Shown here in pieces: positions 24,107 to 30,643 of a stretch of 43,791 bases of DNA. Every line of letters begins with the position of its first letter. Position 1 is the stretch's first letter. Under the pieces are notes generated by a model. The model saw nothing but the letters and a program-made list of their open reading frames with translations. It was not told the origin of the DNA and made no database searches. The stretch lies in assembly GCA_014360995.1 (NCBI GenBank), contig JACIWL010000011.1, positions 1 through 43,791 of the forward strand, read 5' to 3'. The DNA is from Candidatus Bipolaricaulota bacterium. Its GTDB lineage: Bacteria > Bipolaricaulota > Bipolaricaulia > Bipolaricaulales > Bipolaricaulaceae. The translations under genes were made by a program, and so were the position numbers.

Positions 24107-24859
24107 ATGAGCATGCGATGGGTGGTCCTTTTCTTGGCGGCGTTTTCCCTGACCACTTGGGCGGCCACCGCAGCCCGCGGCCCCCTCCTCATTCGTTCCG
24201 TGGAGGACCTCTACGGCCTGGCGAGCGGTTTTGGCACAGCGCTTTCCCCATTCGTCATAGAAAACTTACGCATAGACGCAAATGGTGAGCCGTTTGGGAT
24301 CCTCATTGCCAACATTTCCGCTCCTTTAATCGTTCGCAATGTGGAGGTGTATGGAGCTTCCATCGCTGCCGTTAGGGTGCAAAACGTGCAAAACCTGACG
24401 GTGGAAAAGGCTTTGGTCCGCGGATCGCTCACCGGGATTCTCATCTGGGGAAGCAAAAAGATCGTGGTCAAGGAAAGTCAAATAGAGAATTGTGCTGACG
24501 CCATTCGAATCGCGTTTTCTGAGGAGATCACCCTCGCAGGGCTCACCGTGCGGAAAGCGGAGATTGGCGTGTGGTTCCAGGGGGTATGCCTTTCCACCCT
24601 CACCAACTCCGTGATACAGGACTGCGGCCTGGGCCTCCTTTTTGAATTGGAAAGCAAAGGGAACCTTGTGGCCAACAACGCCTTCCTCAACAATCACGTG
24701 CACGCTCAATCCTGCGGCTCAAACCAGTTTGATGACGGCCAGCGCGGAAACTTCTGGGAAGGCTTTGCTGCTACGGACCACAATTCCGATGGAATCTGGG
24801 ATGAGGCCTATCCCGTGGGCCTGGACGTCGATCGATTCCCCCTTGTTTTCCCGCCTTGA
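24107..24859 (+). CDS. Secreted NosD-like right-handed parallel beta-helix protein
   Basis: A 250-residue exported protein: signal peptide (about 1-22) then repeating beta-helix coils (PLIVRNVEVYGASIAAVRVQ, LTVEKALVRGSLTGILIWG, IVVKESQIENCADAIRIAF). The end, NFWEGFAATDHNSDGIWDEAYPV, is the closing motif of NosD/CASH-domain proteins. These are carbohydrate-binding or periplasmic assembly proteins. The start at 24107 was chosen over an earlier frame start because the signal peptide then begins properly; ATG at 24113 is also possible. TAACCT at 24090-24095 may be a near-leaderless -10. The 3' end overlaps the convergent membrane gene by 52 bases. Confidence 0.78.
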   Translation: MSMRWVVLFLAAFSLTTWAATAARGPLLIRSVEDLYGLASGFGTALSPFVIENLRIDANGEPFGILIANISAPLIVRNVEVYGASIAAVRVQNVQNLTVEKALVRGSLTGILIWGSKKIVVKESQIENCADAIRIAFSEEITLAGLTVRKAEIGVWFQGVCLSTLTNSVIQDCGLGLLFELESKGNLVANNAFLNNHVHAQSCGSNQFDDGQRGNFWEGFAATDHNSDGIWDEAYPVGLDVDRFPLVFPP

Positions 24860-25317
24860 TCCATTTCCCTTATAAACGCCCGCAGAAAAAGCCAGGCTAA
24901 CACGGTAACACCCACTATTGCCCAGAAATTGACGGAGAAGCGCAGAAAGGACGCGGCGAAAGCCAAACCTGCGCCCGTGCCCACCACGAGCCCGGACCAA
25001 AGAAAAACCCGACGCAATTCGACAGCTTTCCCCTTCATTTTGGGATAGGGAAAACGAAAGAAGGGCAAGAAATCCCAGGCAAAAAGGGAGAGCCCTAAAA
25101 TTCCAAGCCCGACCGCCAAATTCCCAAAAAGGACACACACGGTAGCCAAGGCCACAAGCCCAAAAAAGCCAAGGGAGCAGAAGATGCGCCGCCCAAGAGC
25201 CATCCCCAAAAGCCAAAAAACCAGGGGCAAAACGGTCAAGGCCCAAACAGGCTCAAGCGGCGGGCCTTGGCCAAACCAAGAAAGAAGGATAGCGGCAAGG
25301 GCGAAGATCAACGCCAT
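24808..25317 (-). CDS. Membrane protein of the MoxR/DUF58 cluster, unknown
   Basis: A 169-residue membrane protein not recognised as a named family. It has about five hydrophobic segments (ALIFALAAILLSWF, VWALTVLPLVFWLLGMAL, SLGFFGLVALATVCVLFG, LRRVFLWSGLVVGTGAGLAF, FWAIVGVTVLAWLFLRAF) and a basic tail. The ATG at 25317 overlaps the DUF58 stop by 10 bases; a much longer upstream reading antisense-free of homology was rejected. As the last gene of the MoxR cluster it likely shares its envelope-related role. The 3' 52 bases run into the convergent NosD-like gene. Confidence 0.7.
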   Translation of the reverse strand: MALIFALAAILLSWFGQGPPLEPVWALTVLPLVFWLLGMALGRRIFCSLGFFGLVALATVCVLFGNLAVGLGILGLSLFAWDFLPFFRFPYPKMKGKAVELRRVFLWSGLVVGTGAGLAFAASFLRFSVNFWAIVGVTVLAWLFLRAFIREMDQGGKTRGNRSTSRPTG

Positions 25318-26579
25318 GGGCGCAAAACCGTTGGGAATTTGCGGAAAAGGGGAGAGAGCGGGCGGCGGGGGTCCCATACCTCTACGATGACCCCGCTTCG
25401 CCGCAGCCTGCGCAGAAGAACCCACCGCTCCAAGTACAAAATCTGCCTTGCCATCTTCTCTTCGGGGGTCTCCAAGGACTTTCCGAACTCCAAGGCGGTG
25501 GGGTCCGGAAGGACCACCAGCACTCGATAGCCCCGGGCCACCAGTTTCCCCAACGCTTCCTCGTCGCCAAAGAGGAGGGGGGAGACGAAAAGAAGGAGGG
25601 AGCCTAAAGGCAGAAGCCGTGTGGGAAGGTAATCCAATTCCGCAAAGACCTCGGATTCTCCCAATTCCGCCTGGGCCAATTCCCACAGAATCCGCTCCCC
25701 GTGCCTTCGCCCATAGCCTGGGAAGACCCAGTCCAAAACGCCGCCGTATTTGAGCAGGGCCACGCGGTGCCCCTGGCGCAGGTAGTACTGGGCCAGGGAG
25801 GCCGCGGCCCGCACGGCGCACTCGAAAAGTTCCGGTGAAGCTCCCAAGTAAGTTCGGGCGCGCACATCCAGGATGACCGCCACCTCGGCCGCCCGTTCCT
25901 CCTCAAATTCCACGATGGCCAGCTCACCGCGCCGGGCAAAGACTTTCCAGGCCAGCCGCCGCACTTGGTCTCCAGGACGATACTCCCGCACCCCGTAGAA
26001 CTCTAGACCCGCACCGCTGCGCCTGGCCCGGGCCGTCCCAGGCATGACCAGGGTCCGCCGCGCCCAAATCTCCAGCCGAGAAAGATCCTCGTAGCGCGGC
26101 AGCACCCACACTTCCGCAGGACACGAAAGTTCCAAGCGCCGCGGGGCAAGGCCCAAGGGGTCCCGCGCCTCCACCAGGAGCGCCTCAAGGCGATAGAGGC
26201 CCCGCGCCGGCTTGGCCCTGTAAGAAAGGGAAACGCTTCCTCCCGACGGCAAAACCGCCGTGGTCCAATAATTCCCGCTTTCCACGGAAAATTTCGCGTA
26301 GGGGCCATCGCACAAAAACAAATCTAGCGTGTATTTCCCAGTGTTTTGGACCTCCACCGTGACCTGGACTGTTCCGCCCTCGCTTAGCCTTTTTGGCCAA
26401 ACCAAGCGCCGCGCGGTGAGGGTGCCGCGCAGCTCGGGAGGGGCGAAAAAGAGGCCAAAGGTGAGACGCCAAGCGAAGGGGATGGCCAGGACAAGAAGGC
26501 CTGGGTGTCGCAGGGCCAGACCCACCGCAAGAAGAAAAAGGAGAAGGAAGAGCTCCAGACGCGCCTTGGGGCTGATCAT
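25308..26579 (-). CDS. DUF58 domain protein (MoxR partner, vWA-like)
   Basis: A 423-residue protein with two N-terminal membrane helices (LELFLLLFLLAVGLAL, LLVLAIPFAWRLTFG), a beta-rich region (VQVTVEVQNTGKYTLDLFL) and the DUF58 hallmark GLEFYGVREYRPGDQVRRLAWKVFARRGELAIVEFEEE (split here: GLEFYGVREYRPGDQVRRL then AWKVFARRGELAIVEF). A vWA-like fold follows (VAVILDVRA). These proteins accompany MoxR ATPases and are thought to be chaperone partners for envelope or metal-enzyme assembly. The ATG overlaps the moxR stop by 4 bases (26576-26579). Confidence 0.88.
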   Translation of the reverse strand: MISPKARLELFLLLFLLAVGLALRHPGLLVLAIPFAWRLTFGLFFAPPELRGTLTARRLVWPKRLSEGGTVQVTVEVQNTGKYTLDLFLCDGPYAKFSVESGNYWTTAVLPSGGSVSLSYRAKPARGLYRLEALLVEARDPLGLAPRRLELSCPAEVWVLPRYEDLSRLEIWARRTLVMPGTARARRSGAGLEFYGVREYRPGDQVRRLAWKVFARRGELAIVEFEEERAAEVAVILDVRARTYLGASPELFECAVRAAASLAQYYLRQGHRVALLKYGGVLDWVFPGYGRRHGERILWELAQAELGESEVFAELDYLPTRLLPLGSLLLFVSPLLFGDEEALGKLVARGYRVLVVLPDPTALEFGKSLETPEEKMARQILYLERWVLLRRLRRSGVIVEVWDPRRPLSPLFRKFPTVLRPWR

Positions 26580-27529
26580 ACGGGGATCTTGGGGACCGGG
26601 ACGTGGGCCAGGATCTCCGCCACGATGTCCTCGGCCCGGACCTCCCGCGTCCAAAGTTCTGGCGAAAGGAGCAGACGGTGGCTGAGGGCGGGGATGGCCA
26701 CGGCCTTCACGTCGTCGGGTAGGACGTAGTCCCGGCCGTGGAGGGCGGCCCAAGCGCGGCTCATGCGCAGTAACGCCAGGGTGCCGCGGGGGCTAGAGCC
26801 AAGGCTCAGGGCCTCGTGCCGCCTCGTGCGGGCCACAATCTCCGCCATGTACCTAAGGAGATCAGGGTCCACAAAAACTTCCTCCAACGCCGCCCGCATG
26901 GCCAATACCTCTTCCGGAGAAGAAACAGTTTTTACCAAGACCTCCTCGCTTTTCCGGGCGATGCGGCGCTGCAAGATCTCCACTTCCTCCTCCACGCTGG
27001 GGTAACCAAAGCGCACGCGCACCAGGAATCTGTCCACCTGGGCCTCGGGAAGGGGAAAAGTTCCCTCGTACTCAATGGGGTTTTGGGTGGCCAAAACTAC
27101 GAACGGCTGCGGGAGAGGATATGTTGTCCCCTCCACGGTGACCTGGTTTTCCTGCATGGCCTCAAGGAGCGCGGATTGGGTCTTAGGGGTGGCCCGGTTT
27201 ATCTCGTCAGCAAGGAGGATCTGAGTGAAGATCGGGCCGGGCTGAAACACGAACTTTCCTTCTTCCCGGCGAAAGACGTGGGTACCCACGATGTCCGCGG
27301 GGAGCAGATCAGGGGTGAACTGGATTCGGCGGAAGGTGAGGCCCAACGCTTGGGCCAGACACCGGGCGGCCAAGGTTTTGGCCAATCCAGGATAGTCCTC
27401 GATGAGCACATGCCCCCCAGCAAGGATCGCCCCAAGGATCAGGGTAAGGGGCTTTTCCTTCCCGACGATGGCCTTTCCCACTTCGGAAAGGATGGTGTCA
27501 GCTCGGGCCTTCAGCTCTTCAATGGTCAA
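26576..27529 (-). CDS. MoxR family AAA+ ATPase
   Basis: A 317-residue MoxR ATPase with the P-loop-like GHVLIEDYPGLAKT, RIQFTPDLLPADIVG, Walker B ILLADEINRATPKTQSALLEAMQE, sensor-1 VLATQNPIEYEGTFPLPEAQ and the C-terminal lid (SPRGTLALLRMSRAWAAL). I place the start at TTG 27529 because AAGGAGG (27541-27535) sits 5 bases before it. An upstream ATG at 27547 would contain this ribosome site within the coding region. The sequence block GCAAGGAGGCGAAA also precedes the start of the gene at 13126. Partner of the DUF58 and DUF4129 proteins. Confidence 0.9.
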   Translation of the reverse strand: MTIEELKARADTILSEVGKAIVGKEKPLTLILGAILAGGHVLIEDYPGLAKTLAARCLAQALGLTFRRIQFTPDLLPADIVGTHVFRREEGKFVFQPGPIFTQILLADEINRATPKTQSALLEAMQENQVTVEGTTYPLPQPFVVLATQNPIEYEGTFPLPEAQVDRFLVRVRFGYPSVEEEVEILQRRIARKSEEVLVKTVSSPEEVLAMRAALEEVFVDPDLLRYMAEIVARTRRHEALSLGSSPRGTLALLRMSRAWAALHGRDYVLPDDVKAVAIPALSHRLLLSPELWTREVRAEDIVAEILAHVPVPKIPV

Positions 27530-28142
27530 TTTCGCCTCCTTGCGCATAAAGGAAAAGCTCCTCCAGCGCTTCTTTCAGGGAGCTCATAAAATCCTTTGTG
27601 TCCTCTCCCCGGAGAAATCGGCCGAGGGCGCAATCCCTCGGCCAGCGCCCGCTCCAAAGCTCCTGCCAGACCTGATCCGGGGAGATAAGTTCCCGCTCCG
27701 TCCGAAGAGCGATGAGGATACGAGCAAGATGAGATCGGAGGGCCCGCCGAGCCCAGGGCGAATATCGCGCCCGGCGCAAAAGGAGCAGAAGCTCCCGGCC
27801 CCTTTGGAACTGGGGCCGCTCCTTATTCGGTCTCTTCCGCTCGCTAGGCTGCCGGTTAAGAAACCGAAGTGCAAAGAAAAATAGAATGCCAACGACTAGT
27901 AGCCAAACAATACCTTGGGGAAGGGAATCGAGGATTAGGAACAGCCGCAAGGCTGGGTCAACCAAAAAATCCCGCACCAAATCAGGGAAAGAAAGGAGCA
28001 AAAAGCAAAAAAGGGCGGTCAGGCCAGCGGTAATAAGCGCCAGCTTGGCCTTAGGCGAAAGCTCGTTCCAGCGCAGAGAGAGCCGAAATGGCCTCCTCCC
28101 GCCGGGTCTCGCTCTCTTTGTGCCCGTATCGCACCTCCTCAA
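27519..28142 (-). CDS. Two-helix membrane protein of the MoxR cluster, unknown
   Basis: Up to 207 residues with two hydrophobic segments (LALITAGLTALFCFLLLSF, GIVWLLVVGILFFFALRFL) and a basic, helical cytoplasmic-type C-terminal half (GRELLLLLRRARYSPWARRAL, SLKEALEELFLYA). Such small membrane proteins are routine between MoxR and DUF4129 genes but I cannot name the family. The start is uncertain. The listed TTG at 28142 overlaps the DUF4129 gene by 92 bases; hydrophobic sequence begins only near residue 32, so a later non-ATG start close to 28060 is plausible. Its stop overlaps the moxR start by 11 bases. Confidence 0.65.
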   Translation of the reverse strand: MRRCDTGTKRARPGGRRPFRLSLRWNELSPKAKLALITAGLTALFCFLLLSFPDLVRDFLVDPALRLFLILDSLPQGIVWLLVVGILFFFALRFLNRQPSERKRPNKERPQFQRGRELLLLLRRARYSPWARRALRSHLARILIALRTERELISPDQVWQELWSGRWPRDCALGRFLRGEDTKDFMSSLKEALEELFLYAQGGEIDH

Positions 28143-28872
28143 ATAACCTGGTCAGAACTTCCACCGCTTCGTGCCCAAATCCCAGCTTCGCCATATTTTC
28201 CGCGAATTCCCGAGGGGTGAAGTGCGGCCGATCACCATGGCCAGAACGGGCAGACAAAATCTCCACCATACGGAGCCAAGCCCTAAGGACCACGTCTGTG
28301 ACAGGAAGCCCTTCCTTCAGCTCGGCCACTGCCTCTTGAGCCACCCCTTGAATTGCCCTCTTTTTATGTTTGCGCTCAAAGGCCAACGCCAGCCGTGGCC
28401 CAAGCCAAAGGGCAAGGCCCAACGCCACCAAAAAAGAAGCCGCATAAATCGCCCAGGATGGAGCACGCGGAGGAACCCGCTCTTCTCCCACTTCGCTCTC
28501 TCCGCCTTCTTGGGAGGGGCCCGCTAAGGGAGCCTCCCTTTCCGCAGACAGAGGCAAACGGGAGAGGCTATACCAAAGAAAGAGGAGGATGGCAAACGCC
28601 ACCAAGAGGTAAAAGGCGTGTCTGCGAAAATTGCGGGAGAAAAGGAGAGCCAACGCCGCAAGCAAAAGGCCAAGGAAAATGCCGAGTCTGAAGAGGTCAA
28701 TCAGCCATTCCCCGGAAGGGGGCGTTCCCGGGGTGGGAAAGGAGATCTCGGAAGAGTCCGGGGAAGGAAAGGAACGGCCACCACGAAATTCCGTACCCCG
28801 CAAGGCCCCGACCAAAAAAACCAGGGACAAGATCAAAAGACCGCCGAAAATCGCGAGCCGCCGATTTCCCAT
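28051..28872 (-). CDS. DUF4129 domain membrane protein
   Basis: A 273-residue protein with an N-terminal helix (LAIFGGLLILSLVFLVGAL), two central helices (LIDLFRLGIFLGLLLAALALLF; FYLLVAFAILLFLWYSL, with the first quoted in part), a further helix near SWAIYAASFLVALGLALWL, and the C-terminal DUF4129 region (RAWLRMVEIL, HFTPREFAENMAKLG, LTRLFEEVRYGHKE). DUF4129 proteins are common in MoxR/DUF58 clusters and some transglutaminase operons. The ATG at 28872 is 4 bases past the aspS stop, so the cluster is read through from aspS. Confidence 0.82.
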   Translation of the reverse strand: MGNRRLAIFGGLLILSLVFLVGALRGTEFRGGRSFPSPDSSEISFPTPGTPPSGEWLIDLFRLGIFLGLLLAALALLFSRNFRRHAFYLLVAFAILLFLWYSLSRLPLSAEREAPLAGPSQEGGESEVGEERVPPRAPSWAIYAASFLVALGLALWLGPRLALAFERKHKKRAIQGVAQEAVAELKEGLPVTDVVLRAWLRMVEILSARSGHGDRPHFTPREFAENMAKLGFGHEAVEVLTRLFEEVRYGHKESETRREEAISALSALERAFA

Positions 28873-28876
28873 TCCC

Positions 28877-30604
28877 TCACAAGTCCAACTTGATGTGAAG
28901 CTCGCGGAGCTGGGCCTCGTCCACCTCGGCTGGAGCCCCGGTGAGTGGGCAGGCGCCAGTGGCCGTCTTGGGAAAGGCGATGACCTCTCGAATGGAACTT
29001 TCACCGGCGAGCATCATCACCCATCGATCGAGCCCAAAGGCGATGCCCCCATGTGGCGGAGCCCCGTACTCCAAAGCCCGGAGGAAAAAGCCGAACCGCC
29101 GCTCCGCCTCCTCCGGCCCGATCCCCAAGATCTTGAACACCCGCTCCTGAAGATCGCGCCGGTGGATACGGATGGAGCCGGAGGCGAGCTCCACCCCGTT
29201 CAAAACGAGGTCGTAGCATTTGGCCCGCACCCGAAGCGGATCGCTTTCCAAATAGGGAAGATCCTCGTCCTTGGGGGAGGTGAAGGGATGGTGCTCGGAC
29301 TCAAGTCTCCCGTTCTCCCCCACCTTGAAAAGGGGGAAGTCCACGATCCAGGCAAAGGCCCACACATCTTCGGGGATGAGGCCAAGCTCCCGGGCCAGGC
29401 GCAGCCGAAGCTCGCCCAGAGCCTGGGACACGGCCTTTTCCGGTCCGGCCGCAAGGAGAAGGAGGTCGCCAAAATTCAGGCCTGCGCGGGACATCGCCCC
29501 CGCCAAAACTCCTTCTCCCACGTGCTTTAGGAAGGGCGAGGTAATGGTTTCCTCTCTCTTTGCCCAAAGAAGCCCACCAACCCCGAAGGATTTCGCGATT
29601 TCTTCAAGCTTTAAAAGCTCTGTTCTAGATTTCTTCGCTCCGCCAGGCACGGGAAGCGCCCGAATAACCTCCCCCCTGGCCACAGCCTCGGAAAACACCC
29701 GAAAGTCCGTGCCCCAAAAAAGATCGGTTAGGTCTAAAAGCTCCATCCCAAAACGCAAGTCGGGTTTATCCGAGCCATAACGGGCCATGGCCTCCGCATA
29801 GGGAATGCGAGGGAAAGGAGTGGCAATCTCCACCCCCAAAACCTTTCGGAAGACGTGGCTCACAAGCCCCTCAAGGAGAGAAAAGAGCTCCTCCGGATCC
29901 TCGAGAAATGCCATCTCCAAATCGAGCTGGGTGAACTCCGGCTGGCGATCAGCCCGGAGGTCCTCGTCCCGGAAGCAACGAACGATCTGGAAGTAGCGCT
30001 CAACCCCGGAGCAGACGAGGATCTGCTTGAAAAGTTGGGGCGATTGCGGCAGGGCATAGAACTTCCCCGGCTCCAGGCGGCTGGGCACAAGGAAGTCCCG
30101 GGCCCCTTCGGGCGTGGAGCGGGTGAGCATCGGCGTTTCCACCTCGATGAAACCATGGGCATCTAGGTATTCGCGGATGGCCATGGCCACCTTGTGCCTT
30201 AGACGCAGGTTCTTCTGCATGCGGGGCCGCCGCAGATCCAAAAAGCGAAAACGAAGGCGCGTCTCGTCGCTTGCTCTCACCTCCTCGTCGGGAAGAAAGG
30301 GAAGGGGCTTGGACTTCGCCAAGATTTCCAGTTCTTCCACGGCCACTTCCACAGTGCCCGTGGGAAGGACGGGGTTGGGGCTTTCCCGCCGCACCACCAT
30401 CCCGCTGACCTTGATCACATCCTCTCGGCCAAGCTCACGCGCCTTTTCATTGCCGCGGAAGACAAGCTGCACAATCCCCGAGGAGTCCCGCAGATCCACA
30501 AAGGTGAGGCTTCCGAAGTCTCGCACGGCTTGGACCCAGCCGGCCAGCGTCACCCGCCGGCCCACATCCTTCTCCCTAAGCTCCCCACAACGCTCCCTTT
30601 TCAC
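28877..30604 (-). CDS. aspS: Aspartyl-tRNA synthetase
   Basis: A 575-residue bacterial-type AspRS: N-terminal OB-fold anticodon domain ([23 protein letters not shown]), class II motif 2 ([23 protein letters not shown]), a GAD insertion in the middle (about 280-400), [10 protein letters not shown] and motif 3 [16 protein letters not shown]. It charges tRNA(Asp). With GatB present it may also be non-discriminating toward tRNA(Asn), which sequence alone does not settle. The start is GTG 30604, with AGGAGG 5 bases upstream. It leads into the DUF4129/MoxR genes at a 4-base gap. Confidence 0.96.
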   Translation of the reverse strand: MKRERCGELREKDVGRRVTLAGWVQAVRDFGSLTFVDLRDSSGIVQLVFRGNEKARELGREDVIKVSGMVVRRESPNPVLPTGTVEVAVEELEILAKSKPLPFLPDEEVRASDETRLRFRFLDLRRPRMQKNLRLRHKVAMAIREYLDAHGFIEVETPMLTRSTPEGARDFLVPSRLEPGKFYALPQSPQLFKQILVCSGVERYFQIVRCFRDEDLRADRQPEFTQLDLEMAFLEDPEELFSLLEGLVSHVFRKVLGVEIATPFPRIPYAEAMARYGSDKPDLRFGMELLDLTDLFWGTDFRVFSEAVARGEVIRALPVPGGAKKSRTELLKLEEIAKSFGVGGLLWAKREETITSPFLKHVGEGVLAGAMSRAGLNFGDLLLLAAGPEKAVSQALGELRLRLARELGLIPEDVWAFAWIVDFPLFKVGENGRLESEHHPFTSPKDEDLPYLESDPLRVRAKCYDLVLNGVELASGSIRIHRRDLQERVFKILGIGPEEAERRFGFFLRALEYGAPPHGGIAFGLDRWVMMLAGESSIREVIAFPKTATGACPLTGAPAEVDEAQLRELHIKLDL

Positions 30605-30626
30605 CCCGTCCTCCTCACGAGCCCGA

Positions 30627-30632
30627 ATTGTA
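30627..30632 (-). promoter_or_regulatory. Possible -10 box upstream of aspS
   Basis: Minus-strand TACAAT in the 39-base gap between the helicase stop and aspS would give aspS its own short leader carrying AGGAGG. The -35 region (CTGCCC, 30655-30650, 17-base spacer) lies in the helicase gene and is weak. Confidence 0.4.
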
Positions 30633-30643
30633 CGGGTTTTTTC

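Noticed and set aside
25318-25821. N-terminal extension of the membrane protein ending at 24808 to a 337-residue protein
   Set aside because: The extra part runs out of frame through the DUF58 gene and is Gly/Pro/Arg-rich with no domain; it is a shadow reading.
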